NCBI GenBank assembly: GCA_009774235.1
Contig: VSNJ01000028.1
Location: 1-35,222, forward strand
Reading direction: 5' to 3'
DNA from: Lachnospiraceae bacterium
GTDB lineage: Bacteria; Bacillota; Clostridia; Lachnospirales; Lachnospiraceae
Length of the DNA stretch: 35,222 bases
Below are positions 7,921 through 16,056 of this stretch, in pieces. How positions within the stretch are numbered: position 1 is the stretch's first letter; the number at the start of each line of letters is the position of its first letter. Made by a program: the position numbers and the translations under genes. The notes under the pieces were generated by a model. The model was given only the letters and a program-made list of their open reading frames with translations, made no database searches and was not told the DNA's origin.

Positions 7921-8322
7921 ATGAATAATAGAAAATGGACAAATATAATATTAGGTTATTCAATAATATATACTATTACAACATTATTGAATAGTGTTTT
8001 ATATCTGGTTAATGGTATTTATGAAGATCCAAGTGGTAACTGGCATGAATTAGACAGGGCTATTATTATTTTAATTGGTGTGATAGCATTTGAATTATGT
8101 ACAAAGTTATCTGTAAGACCATTAATTTTGAGATACGTCATTGCTTATGTACCATCCCAGTTATTAGTATTTGTATATGTATGGTTTTGTGGATTTAAGG
8201 AAGAATTAGCCAAAACAGCATATAGAGATATTTGGATTAACTTTACAAGCCTTTTTACATTGTTATGTATTATCAGCACTGTTATTAGTATTTATAAAGA
8301 GAAAAAGAGTAAAACATTTTAA
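7921..8322 (+). CDS. Four-helix membrane protein, DUF6608-like
   Basis: A 133-aa protein with about four membrane helices (about 8-30, 45-62, 70-90, 105-124) and a lysine-rich end. GGAGG (7911-7915) stands 5 bases before the chosen ATG; a longer in-frame extension to 7852 has no site and is unlikely. The internal motif YEDPSGNWHELDRAI resembles DUF6608 proteins of Clostridia, as far as I recall. It follows the DUF3021 gene by about 150 bases on the same strand and probably belongs to the same membrane module. Function unknown. Confidence 0.7.
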   Translation: MNNRKWTNIILGYSIIYTITTLLNSVLYLVNGIYEDPSGNWHELDRAIIILIGVIAFELCTKLSVRPLILRYVIAYVPSQLLVFVYVWFCGFKEELAKTAYRDIWINFTSLFTLLCIISTVISIYKEKKSKTF

Positions 8323-8441
8323 ATATAAATAAAAGTTTACTTTATTATTCAAAAAAATCATTAATAGGAGATTATTGTAATTCTAAAAGTATACAATAAG
8401 AATTTGATAATGAAGATGTAAAATGAAAATAGAAAAGATTG

Positions 8442-8615
8442 ATGAAAAAATTTTCTATATTTAATGGATTAATAAACTGTGCAAAAACTTGTTCATGGAT
8501 TGTAATAGCTTATTTTGCAGGTTTGTTGGAAAGGCATGCCATGTCTTGGCTGGCTGGGAAAGTGTTTTTGCTGTTATTACTGGTAAAATTATTGTTGGTT
8601 TCTGTATTTTTATGA
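8442..8615 (+). CDS. Possible small membrane protein
   Basis: An ATG at 8442 opens a 57-codon frame: MKKFSIFNGLINCAKTCSW, then an aromatic/hydrophobic stretch, then a leucine-rich membrane segment (VFLLLLLVKLLLVSVFL). It has one or two membrane helices and a basic N-terminus. The ribosome binding site is weak (GAAAAG). A 64-codon frame in another phase (8489-8683) overlaps it and looks less protein-like. It may be the start of a truncated membrane protein from the upstream module. No homologue is recognised. Confidence 0.35.
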   Translation: MKKFSIFNGLINCAKTCSWIVIAYFAGLLERHAMSWLAGKVFLLLLLVKLLLVSVFL

Positions 8616-8753
8616 AAACTGGTTATTATCCAGATAATAAATACTTTCCATGGATTAGTTATATTTTGATAAAAGAACTTTAAGTACTAAATGTTATAGT
8701 GTTTAATCTGGCATCTAAATTTTAATTTATTTTTAATTAGATAACAAATAAAG

Positions 8754-8797
8754 AAAAATGCTTAAAACTGCTTTGACAAAGATTTTAAGCATTTTTT
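8754..8797 (+). terminator. Bidirectional terminator
   Basis: A perfect 14-bp stem (8754-8767 with 8783-8796, core ATGCTTAAAA) with a 15-base loop is flanked by A-run and T-run on both sides. It separates the plus-strand membrane genes from the convergent minus-strand XRE-methyltransferase gene and can serve both. Confidence 0.8.
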
Positions 8798-8834
8798 AAT
8801 TTTCTTATATACAGGATATGTTTTTTATATGCTA

Positions 8835-9809
8835 TTATAATTTCCGGGCTTTTATAATAAATGCAGTATTTAGAAATCTGGCTCTCCCTGCAGAATAAAA
8901 TTTTCCTTCCTGAAAAATATTTGCTTCATTTTCATTATAATCTGATTCTTCTATTACCTGTTCAATAAGAAATCCATGCTTTGCCAGACAATTTAAGTAT
9001 GTGGACAATTTCCAGTTATGTAAGTGGAATGTTTCTCCATTATTGGAAAATAAAATTTCTTCTTCCTCCACATAGGACCGGTATAAACTGTGTTTTTCAT
9101 TTTCAGAGATAATACACTGCATAAGCGGATTATCCCAGGAAAATACCAGTTTTCCGCCAGGCTTTAAATATTCTGTTATATGGATTATAGTTTTTTCTAA
9201 ATCCATAGACCATCCAAGACCATAAATAGAAAATACCAGGTCAAAGTGGCTATGTGGTAATCCTGGGTCCAGTTCCATTGGTGATACAAATAAATCTGCC
9301 TTTTTTCCACTTTTCTTTAATAATGCATCTGCACGTTTAATCTGTGCAGAAGAAATATCTAGTCCCCATAATTCCTTTGCTCCTTTTTCTCCCAGCCAGA
9401 CAAGAGAATCTCCACTGCCACAAGCAATTTCCAGTACATTTTTTCCTCTCATGTCACCCATAAGGCAAAGTGTATCCTCTGTTGGTGTAAAAAAACCATA
9501 GTGGGGCAGGGCGGTTGTGGTCATATCTGCTTCATGGATACCTGCCCACCAGCTAGAATTTTGTTTTAGAATATTTGCAGAATCTTCTGACAGTATATTT
9601 TCATCTTCGTTAATATAAAATAAACTATCAATAGTTATTTCAAAATATTCTGCCAGTTTTGGCAATAGCATTAAATCTGGATTTGCTTTTCCTGTTTCCC
9701 ATTTGCTTATTGCCTGTACAGTAACACCTATTGTTTCTGCCAAGTCTTCCTGGCTGGCCTGGCGTTTACGGCGCAGGGAACGTATATTTTGTCCTACCTG
9801 GATTTTCAT
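8835..9809 (-). CDS. XRE DNA-binding domain fused to a SAM-dependent methyltransferase
   Basis: A 324-aa two-domain protein. Residues 1-65 are an XRE/Cro helix-turn-helix (SQEDLAETIGVTVQAISKWE, then PKLAEYFEITIDSL). From about 85 to 320 it is a class I methyltransferase with motif I VLEIACGSGDS (125-135), the acidic end of strand 2 in LWGLDISSAQ, and HFDLVFSIYGLGW followed by LKPGGKLVFSW. GGAGG lies 9 bases before the ATG. Such fusions occur in Clostridia. The substrate is unknown (small molecule, RNA and protein all possible). The DNA-binding part may control its own gene or sense the methylation substrate. It stands alone, with its own terminator. Confidence 0.87.
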   Translation of the reverse strand: MKIQVGQNIRSLRRKRQASQEDLAETIGVTVQAISKWETGKANPDLMLLPKLAEYFEITIDSLFYINEDENILSEDSANILKQNSSWWAGIHEADMTTTALPHYGFFTPTEDTLCLMGDMRGKNVLEIACGSGDSLVWLGEKGAKELWGLDISSAQIKRADALLKKSGKKADLFVSPMELDPGLPHSHFDLVFSIYGLGWSMDLEKTIIHITEYLKPGGKLVFSWDNPLMQCIISENEKHSLYRSYVEEEEILFSNNGETFHLHNWKLSTYLNCLAKHGFLIEQVIEESDYNENEANIFQEGKFYSAGRARFLNTAFIIKARKL

Positions 9810-10081
9810 GTCTGCTTACCTCCATTCTTACAATATATGTTTTATTGGTTGTACAATTATATTATTACTTTAGAAGTTAAATATTACGGTTTTTGATTGT
9901 CTTAATTATTAATTATATTTTTTATGAAATCTCCAGCATATCACTATTGTACTGGCATTTCTACCAGATGTCTTTAATAATTTATTTTGTACAAAATACA
10001 AAAGGATTTAACCTCTCAAGTAATAAAAAATATATATGATTTACATTTTTAATGATACAATAAATTAAAGATACCCACAAG

Positions 10082-10397
10082 CGAAGGATTTTTGAGGAAG
10101 TTAAACCAATAGTTGAAATCTCAAAAAGCTGGGAGATTTATGCAAAACCACATAAGGAGTTTCCAGTATGGGCAGATATGGAAGCTAGGGAACTGGAGTG
10201 CATGGAAAGATTATGGGATGAAGAAAAGTGTATTATGCTATATCTATTACAAAGGAAGATGAAGATATAATTTTAGAAGAAAAATGTGGTTTAATATTAT
10301 ATAAATTTAGAAAAAATGTGGTGAGTTTGTTGCAGCAGGATTAGTAAAAATAACATTTCCTGTTAAAGAAATTTATATAACTGGTTTAGGCATATAA
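10082..10397 (+). pseudogene. Decayed gene of unknown family with frameshifts
   Basis: Three successive frames look coding and join end to end: VKPIVEISKSWEIYAKPHKE and following residues (from 10082), then KEDEDIILEEKCGLILYKF in a second frame, then EFVAAGLVKITFPVKEIYIT in a third, closing at TAA 10395-10397. No start codon with a ribosome site is visible, so the 5' end is lost too. At least two indels are needed. I do not recognise the family. The remaining gap 9824-10081 shows nothing I can call. Confidence 0.5.
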
Positions 10398-10461
10398 CTG
10401 CCAGTTAATATGATTTGCCATAAACTTAAACCAATACTTGTTTAAAAATTCTATTAATAAA

Positions 10462-10483
10462 GGCGTCGTTGTAATACGACGCC
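10462..10483 (-). terminator. Terminator of the trpB gene
   Basis: GGCGTCGT (10462-10469) pairs with ACGACGCC (10476-10483) around a 6-base loop, a GC-rich 8-bp stem in an AT-rich gap. On the minus strand it lies 20 bases after the trpB stop and is followed by a T-rich stretch. Confidence 0.7.
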
Positions 10484-10504
10484 CACATTGTCTAAAAGTA
10501 TTGT

Positions 10505-11878
10505 TTATTCAACTTTTGGAAGTTTATTACGGCAAATTTCAAGTTCTTCATCAGTAGGGATATAATCACTCATCTGGCCTTCGTGGAATTTTTCATAAGC
10601 TACCATATCAAAATATCCTGTACCAGTAAGACCAAAGACAATAGTTTTTTCTTCTCCAGTTTCCTTACATTTGTTTGCTTCGTCAATAGCAATACGGATT
10701 GCGTGGGAGCTTTCTGGTGCAGGCAGGATTCCTTCAATTCTTGCAAAGTATTCTGCTGCTTCAAATACTTCTGTTTGTTTAACACTGGTTGCTTCCATTA
10801 ATCCCTGGTGATACAGTTCAGAAAGTGTAGAACTCATACCATGATAGCGTAAACCACCTGCGTGGCTGGCAGAAGGTATAAAATCACTGCCTAGTGTATA
10901 CATTTTGGCAAGAGGGCAGACCATTCCTGTATCACAGAAATCATAGGCATATACACCACGGGTAAAGCTTGGACAGGATGCAGGTTCAACAGCAATAATG
11001 CGGTAATCTGCTTCACCACGCAGTTTTTCACCCATAAATGGTGATATCAGGCCTCCAAGGTTAGAGCCGCCTCCAGCACAACCAATTATAATATCTGGTT
11101 TAATATTGTATTTGTCTAAGGCAGCTTTAGTTTCAAGACCAATAACTGACTGGTGGAGAAGTACCTGGTTAAGCACGCTGCCTAGTACATAGCGGTAGCC
11201 ATCACTGGATACAGCTTTTTCAACTGCTTCTGAAATGGCACAGCCAAGGCTTCCTGTAGTGCCTGGATGCTCAGCAAGTATTTTTTTGCCTACTTCAGTT
11301 TCCATAGATGGTGACGGAGTTACTGATGCACCATAAGTACGCATTACTTCACGGCGGAAAGGCTTCTGTTCATATGAGCATTTTACCATATATACTTTAC
11401 AGTCAAGGTCAAAATATGAACATGCCATAGAAAGTGCAGTACCCCACTGCCCAGCACCGGTTTCAGTGGTTACACCCTTAAGCCCTTGTTTCTTGGCATA
11501 ATATGCCTGGGCTATGGCAGAGTTCAGCTTGTGGCTGCCGCTTGTATTGTTTCCCTCAAATTTATAATAGATTTTTGCAGGTGTACCAAGTTTTTCTTCC
11601 AAGCAGTAAGCACGTACCAGTGGTGATGGACGGTACATCTTATAGAAATTTCGTATTTCTTCTGGAATTTCAAAAAATGGTGTGTCATTATCCAGTTCCT
11701 GTTCAATTAGTTCATCACAAAAAACGCCTGCAAGTTCTTCTGCTTTCATTGGCTGGTGTGTACCAGGGTTTAAAAGTGGTGCTGGTTTCTGGGACATATC
11801 AGCACGCAGGTTATACCATGCTTTTGGCATCTCGTTTTCGTTGAGATATATTTTGTAAGGGATTTTTTCGGTTTTCAT
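10505..11878 (-). CDS. trpB: Tryptophan synthase beta chain, TrpB2 type
   Basis: A 457-aa PLP-dependent enzyme of the TrpB2 (TrpB-like) family, expected to make L-tryptophan from indole and serine without a strict need for TrpA. It shows YKFEGNNTSGSHKLNSA with PLP lysine K117, ETGAGQWG, the phosphate-binding loop GCAGGGSNLGG and ESSHAIR near the C-terminus. It is about 50 residues longer than ordinary TrpB1, as is usual for TrpB2. The ATG at 11878 follows GGAGG by 8 bases; the upstream in-frame ATG overlaps that site. No other trp gene adjoins. A tryptophan T-box precedes it, so it is induced when charged tRNA-Trp falls, consistent with indole salvage. Confidence 0.94.
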   Translation of the reverse strand: MKTEKIPYKIYLNENEMPKAWYNLRADMSQKPAPLLNPGTHQPMKAEELAGVFCDELIEQELDNDTPFFEIPEEIRNFYKMYRPSPLVRAYCLEEKLGTPAKIYYKFEGNNTSGSHKLNSAIAQAYYAKKQGLKGVTTETGAGQWGTALSMACSYFDLDCKVYMVKCSYEQKPFRREVMRTYGASVTPSPSMETEVGKKILAEHPGTTGSLGCAISEAVEKAVSSDGYRYVLGSVLNQVLLHQSVIGLETKAALDKYNIKPDIIIGCAGGGSNLGGLISPFMGEKLRGEADYRIIAVEPASCPSFTRGVYAYDFCDTGMVCPLAKMYTLGSDFIPSASHAGGLRYHGMSSTLSELYHQGLMEATSVKQTEVFEAAEYFARIEGILPAPESSHAIRIAIDEANKCKETGEEKTIVFGLTGTGYFDMVAYEKFHEGQMSDYIPTDEELEICRNKLPKVE

Positions 11879-11966
11879 TGTAATTACCTCCATATGGTTA
11901 AAATTAAGTTTACTGGTTTTTATTATTTTACTTATTATAATTTATATTCTGGCGTCATGCCAGACA

Positions 11967-11987
11967 CTAGAGTTTTGTAAGTAGCAT
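11967..11987 (-). CDS. Possible six-residue leader peptide before trpB
   Basis: On the minus strand an excellent site (GGAGG, 7 bases spacing) precedes ATG CTA CTT ACA AAA CTC TAG, which would encode MLLTKL. The surrounding GGAGGTAATTA-x-AATG is repeated almost exactly at the true trpB start about 110 bases further on. It contains no Trp codon, so classical attenuation is unlikely. It may be the relic of a duplicated start region. A small hairpin (TCTGGC/GCCAGA) follows its stop. Confidence 0.25.
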   Translation of the reverse strand: MLLTKL

Positions 11988-12061
11988 TTTAATTACCTCC
12001 TTAAAAGAAACAAGAAAACTCCTTTGAATTATATTTCTTATCAAAGAAGTTTTGCACAAAC

Positions 12062-12369
12062 AAAAAACGCCCCTGACAGAAATAATTGCTCTGTCAAGGA
12101 CGAATAGTTACTAAATTATAGTAAGACACTATCCGCGGTGCCACCTTGATTCATGGTATACCCATGCACTTAGCAGGATACTAACATACCCCCGGCATTT
12201 ATACGCTTGCCTGCAGCGTCGCAGAATACTTTGTAAAAAAATTACATTTGACTGCGCCCTCAGCGGTCCATTTGACAACTTGTTTCTTACCTGGTTCCAG
12301 CATTACAGGCTCTCTGTAAAGGCATTATTGCCGTTATCTCCGCTTCAACAGTTTAAAATATTAAATTTG
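12062..12369 (-). ncRNA. T-box riboswitch specific for tRNA-Trp
   Basis: The minus-strand leader contains the conserved T-box AAGGTGGCACCGCGG (12147-12133). Stem I is closed by AGCGG (12344-12340) with CCGCT (12266-12262). Just 5' of the closing strand is the specifier codon UGG (12270-12268), followed by A as usual. The antiterminator bulge reads UGGC; its variable base C would pair with discriminator G73 of tRNA-Trp. A 12-bp terminator stem (12102-12068) with a T6 run (12067-12062) follows. Uncharged tRNA-Trp should favour antitermination and so raise trpB expression. Confidence 0.93.
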
Positions 12370-12375
12370 CTATAC

Positions 12376-12404
12376 ACTATATCACCATTATATGTGTATG
12401 TCAA
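12376..12404 (-). promoter_or_regulatory. Promoter of the T-box/trpB transcript
   Basis: On the minus strand a consensus -35 TTGACA (12404-12399) and a -10 TATAGT (12381-12376) are separated by exactly 17 bases. Transcription would start near 12369, just before stem I of the T-box. Confidence 0.8.
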
Positions 12405-12513
12405 TAGTTTATTCACAAAAATTTATTTTGGTTTTGGAAGAGGTCTGCCAGGGTGTCTTTTAAAATTAAAAAGGATTAACAAAGATATAATAGTAAAATT
12501 CTAAAGGTTATGT

Positions 12514-12545
12514 TATAATACAGCATATATAATAGTAAAACTATT
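12514..12545 (+). promoter_or_regulatory. Possible promoter and palindrome before the SUKH gene
   Basis: A TATAAT (12514-12519) without a clear -35 is followed by AATAGT-AAA-ACTATT (12531-12545), a perfect 6-bp inverted repeat that could be an operator at the transcription start. The element is AT-rich and short, so chance is possible. Confidence 0.35.
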
Positions 12546-12596
12546 AAAATTGTATTATGGTTTTGGTTAAACAAACTATTGTTAAGGGGGATTTCA

Positions 12597-13271
12597 ATGG
12601 ATTTTAAACAATATGATGACCGGATTGCACGGATTATGTCTAAAATGGAAGCACTTAAGGAAAGGGAGTTTTATATTACTTGTGGTGACTGGCCGTGTGT
12701 CTGGGAAGCACCTGTGCCAGAAAATAAGGTTGCAAGTTTTGAGAAGAAAAAGGGTATACGCCTGCCAGAAGATTACCGCAGGTTTATTACCACTGTGGCA
12801 GGCTCTGGAAGCCAGCCATTTTATGGTTTGGAGATGTATAATGATAATGAGTATGATGTGGAACAACCATTTCCATATACCTTAGATAATCCAGTTTATT
12901 TTCTATATATGACAGAGGAAGAAATGGATGCTTTTTATGATGAATATGTAAAATTTGCTGCTGATAATGGCCTGCTTACACTGTGTACAGAGGGGTGTGG
13001 CATGGACAGTGTTCTGGTAGTTAATAGTGAAGACCCTGCAACTTATGGTACTGTCTGGTATTTGGACCTTGCCAATGACGTTGGTATTATCCCTATGTAT
13101 GACCCAAAAACCAAAAAGCCTTTCCACTTTTTAGACTGGCTGGAGTATTGGGTAGACAGGACTGCAGAGCTGGATAATGATAAATACTTTGGCTTTTCCG
13201 AAACAGTTAAACTTCCAGAAATGCCAGATAACCCTGATATTATGGGGAGAAAAATGGGCTGGATTAAATGA
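12597..13271 (+). CDS. SMI1/KNR4 (SUKH) family protein
   Basis: A 224-aa soluble protein. The SUKH core runs from about residue 35 to 190: VPENKVASFEKKKGIRLPEDYRRF gives the characteristic helix and LP-x-D-Y motif, followed by a Gly-rich loop, and a late strand YGTVWYLDLANDVGII. SUKH proteins are common immunity proteins against secreted or contact-delivered toxins, and some serve other regulatory roles. The ATG at 12597 follows AAGGGGG by 6 bases. The next gene overlaps its stop, indicating an operon. No toxin gene is present in the window, so an immunity role is inference. Confidence 0.85.
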   Translation: MDFKQYDDRIARIMSKMEALKEREFYITCGDWPCVWEAPVPENKVASFEKKKGIRLPEDYRRFITTVAGSGSQPFYGLEMYNDNEYDVEQPFPYTLDNPVYFLYMTEEEMDAFYDEYVKFAADNGLLTLCTEGCGMDSVLVVNSEDPATYGTVWYLDLANDVGIIPMYDPKTKKPFHFLDWLEYWVDRTAELDNDKYFGFSETVKLPEMPDNPDIMGRKMGWIK

Positions 13272-13330
13272 ATTTTACAGGGCGTATGGCTTTAGAAAAT
13301 AGAGTTTTAGTGCAGTCTGAGGGGAATGAT

Positions 13331-14083
13331 ATGGATTTTTACAAAATAATATATCAAAATGCTGGAGATATGGATACATCAAGTGAAGCAGATAATATAA
13401 CTATGACAAACTGGACTTTTTTGCAATATTGGCTATGCGCCGCATTTCCACACTGCCATTTTCTGTGGAGATATCTTTCAGAAAAATTGCCACATCCGTA
13501 TCAATGGAGCAGCCAGCTGCCAAGGAATAATAAGGGACAGGAAAACATTCCACCATATAAGACGGTTGATATAGTTGCTGCAGATGGCAATAAAATAATG
13601 TTATTGTTGTACAGATACCATGTAGAGTACAGAGTAGAAGGCAAAGAGCTGTATCAGCCATGCCTGTCCTACCATTCGGTGGAAAATCTTGATAATGATA
13701 CTTTTTTTCTGCTGTTGCCTATAGTGGATGTTATGATTAATTATGAGTACACAAGTAAAAATATAAGGGCAGACTTGTCCAGAAGACTTTCAGAAACGGC
13801 ACTGCCAAAGGAATATGTTGAAGAAGTTGCCAGTAAACTTAAATTATGGCTGATAGATGCTGATGGTGCTGAGGATGAACCATTATGGTTTATCTGGCAG
13901 GAAACAGATGACAGCCTGTATGGAGCTATGTGCTGGCCTGGAGAGATTGATTTGTTCCAACAGTATAATGCAGCTGGAAAATGCGTACCAGGTAAATATA
14001 TCTCTATCCCAGGAGGGGAAGATGCTTACTTATGGGGGAAACATGCACTTGCCCAATGGATTTCTTCATTGTCATTGGAATGA
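13331..14083 (+). CDS. Hypothetical protein coupled to the SUKH gene
   Basis: A protein of about 250 aa with no signal peptide, no membrane helix and many aromatic and acidic residues (NWTFLQYWLCAAFPHCHF, PLWFIWQETDDSLYGAMCW). I do not recognise the family. GAGGGG (13319-13324) stands 6 bases before the ATG at 13331. An ATG at 13268 in the same frame overlaps the SUKH stop (ATGA) and would add 21 residues through translational coupling; both starts are possible. Its fixed link to a SUKH gene suggests a second immunity-type or accessory protein. It is followed by a hairpin terminator. Confidence 0.75.
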   Translation: MDFYKIIYQNAGDMDTSSEADNITMTNWTFLQYWLCAAFPHCHFLWRYLSEKLPHPYQWSSQLPRNNKGQENIPPYKTVDIVAADGNKIMLLLYRYHVEYRVEGKELYQPCLSYHSVENLDNDTFFLLLPIVDVMINYEYTSKNIRADLSRRLSETALPKEYVEEVASKLKLWLIDADGAEDEPLWFIWQETDDSLYGAMCWPGEIDLFQQYNAAGKCVPGKYISIPGGEDAYLWGKHALAQWISSLSLE

Positions 14084-14101
14084 AAATAAAAAACAGTTCT
14101 A

Positions 14102-14121
14102 AGGGAAGCTTCTGCTTCCCT
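14102..14121 (+). terminator. Terminator between convergent genes
   Basis: AGGGAAGC (14102-14109) pairs with GCTTCCCT (14114-14121) around TTCT. It lies between the end of the SUKH operon and the convergent ferredoxin gene. On the minus strand it is followed by a T6 run after nine bases. Confidence 0.6.
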
Positions 14122-14134
14122 GTTATATTATAAT

Positions 14135-14896
14135 CTACAGGTATTTTTCTATTGTACCCTGTTGGACAACATATTTTCCCAAAAGAGTAATTGCCTGTTT
14201 TGGGCATATATTTATGCAGCGGTAACACATTGTACACCTGTTGTTTGCTTTAGCAATATTATCTGAAATAGTTAAATTTTCCATAGGACATGCCAGGACA
14301 CATTTGCCACAGCCAATACATTTTCTGTTGTTAATTTCCAGTTTATCAGAGTAATGCCTGGTTTTTCTTTGGAAATACAGGCGCTGGCCCAATAATCCAG
14401 CAATATGGCATAAAAAGCCCAGTCCCTCTTGTGGGGGATTGCCATTTTTTATACTTTTTACTGCAGAGTATATTTTTTTCTCTGCTTTCTTTACAAGTTC
14501 TTTATTTTTGGTTATTGGGCGTTTTAGGGCTTTTTCATCAGCTATACTGTCTGGCATTTTTAAATGAAGGCCGCCAATAATTTCTGCACCATATTTCTGC
14601 AGTCTCCGGGCTAAAATCCCTGCCCCGTCTCCGCTGAAAAGTCCCATTGTTGCAATTACAAAGATTATTTTTCCACGCCATAAATGTTTATGATGGTCTA
14701 TAAAATCTTTCAACATTTTAGGAAGACTGCTAAATTGTACAGAATAACTAAAAACGATTTCCTTATTTTCCTTTATATAATGAATAATGTTTTTATCTTC
14801 TAAGGGGAAAGCCCTGGCTGCTTTATTATAGTTATCAAGGAAAAGTTCTAAAGCATATTTGGAGTTTCCAGTTCCACTAAAATATATTCCAATCAT
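14135..14896 (-). CDS. EFR1-type flavodoxin/ferredoxin electron carrier
   Basis: A 253-aa cytoplasmic protein. The N-terminal half (about 1-150) is flavodoxin-like, with the phosphate-loop motif YFSGTGNSKYALE at the start. The C-terminal part binds two [4Fe-4S] clusters through CIGCGKCVLACP (about 193-204) and CTMCYRCINICP (about 220-231). This is the EFR1 family layout, common in gut Clostridia, with a role in electron transfer to unknown partners. GGAG lies 5 to 8 bases before the ATG. It appears monocistronic. A second, diverged protein of the same type lies at 25985-26749. Confidence 0.88.
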   Translation of the reverse strand: MIGIYFSGTGNSKYALELFLDNYNKAARAFPLEDKNIIHYIKENKEIVFSYSVQFSSLPKMLKDFIDHHKHLWRGKIIFVIATMGLFSGDGAGILARRLQKYGAEIIGGLHLKMPDSIADEKALKRPITKNKELVKKAEKKIYSAVKSIKNGNPPQEGLGFLCHIAGLLGQRLYFQRKTRHYSDKLEINNRKCIGCGKCVLACPMENLTISDNIAKANNRCTMCYRCINICPKQAITLLGKYVVQQGTIEKYL

Positions 14897-15248
14897 TTAT
14901 AAGCTCCAGTCTGTGAATTAAAAATAATATATAAAGTATAACAGTTTATATAAGAAAAATAAAGTTATAGTTCACACTATAGTTAAATTTAAGATTTCTG
15001 GCATAATTTATACTAAAATTATAGATTTTGTGGTACTATTTTGCATGCTTTTTGCAAAATGTCCAGTTTGGTTATTGAAGGTATTATTTTTACTGGTTAT
15101 GTAATAATATTGGCAGCAGACATTAATATATTACAAATCTGGATTTATACTTAATTATATATGTTGTGGTGGATACTTTCAGGTTATGGTAAAATATTGT
15201 ATATTTACAGGCAGCTTTTTGAAATTAATTATATTGAAAGGAAAAAAG
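14897..15248. other. Intergenic stretch, mostly without recognisable features
   Basis: AT-rich. It holds a 7-bp inverted repeat (ATTTTGC at 15038-15044, GCAAAAT at 15054-15060) and short hydrophobic frames without ribosome sites (for example from 15060). These could be scraps of a lost membrane gene, but I cannot support a call. Confidence 0.3.
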
Positions 15249-16013
15249 ATGGAGAGACAGGAATTATTATTTTATAATGAGTATGAAAAGTTCTATACAA
15301 TGTCAAAATCATCAGAAGTATTTCCGGAGTTTTGTAAAAAAGCTTTTGGAGAAGATTTTTCCCAGGATGGGTTTAGTGATGTCCAGCAAATAGACAGAAT
15401 ATTAGAATATTTACCAAATAAAGAAGAAATTCATATTCTGGATATAGGGTGTGGAAATGGAAAGATGGCAGGTTATTTACAACAAAAAACGGCAGCATAT
15501 ATACATGGGTTTGACTATTCATGGAATGCAATCAAGACAGCAAAAGACTTGTATCCTGTGAAATCAGATTTTAAAAGGGGAATTATTGGTGAAATTAGTT
15601 ATCCTGGCAGTTCCTTTGACATGGTTATTTCTATGGACTCTATTTATTTTGCAAAAGATATGGTTTCTTTTATAGGGCAGATATGGGGATGGCTTCGCAG
15701 AGGTGGTATATTTTTTTGCGGTTACCAGGAAGGTGATGTTATGCTAAAAACAGAAGATGTAAATTCTACAGAGCTGGCAAAAGCATTAAGAAAAAATGGT
15801 ATTGTTTATAAGGTTATTGATATTACTGGAGAGTGTTATGAATTATTAAAGAAAAAGAGGGAAGCTGCCATATCACTCCAGGAAGATTTTTATAAAGCAG
15901 GGGAAAGAAATTGGTATGATATGTTAATATGCCAGACAGAGTGTGCCTGTAAGCCATTTGAAGAATTTTGTAAAGAAATGGCAAGATATATTTTTATAGC
16001 AGAAAAAACCTGA
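15249..16013 (+). CDS. Class I SAM-dependent methyltransferase
   Basis: A 254-aa methyltransferase of the Methyltransf_11/25 type. Motif I is HILDIGCGNGKMAGYL (about 62-77), the strand-2 acidic residue is in GFDYSWNAI, motif IV is SFDMVISMDSIYF and the post-motif reads LRRGGIFFCGY. The ATG at 15249 follows GAAAGGA by 6 bases; a longer frame from 15186 adds a hydrophobic lead without a site. Neighbours give no pathway hint, so the substrate (possibly a small molecule) is unknown. It has no link to the XRE-fused methyltransferase beyond the shared fold. Confidence 0.85.
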   Translation: MERQELLFYNEYEKFYTMSKSSEVFPEFCKKAFGEDFSQDGFSDVQQIDRILEYLPNKEEIHILDIGCGNGKMAGYLQQKTAAYIHGFDYSWNAIKTAKDLYPVKSDFKRGIIGEISYPGSSFDMVISMDSIYFAKDMVSFIGQIWGWLRRGGIFFCGYQEGDVMLKTEDVNSTELAKALRKNGIVYKVIDITGECYELLKKKREAAISLQEDFYKAGERNWYDMLICQTECACKPFEEFCKEMARYIFIAEKT

Positions 16014-16056
16014 TACATATTATTAAATGTTTTGTGATATATTTGTATCTTTTTTG

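Noticed and set aside
8489..8683. A 64-codon open frame.
   Set aside because: The overlapping frame 8442-8615 has a more protein-like basic start and membrane segment; neither is strong.
15038..15146. Inverted repeat and a 31-codon hydrophobic frame in the gap before the methyltransferase gene.
   Set aside because: Too short, with no ribosome site and no T-run after the stem.
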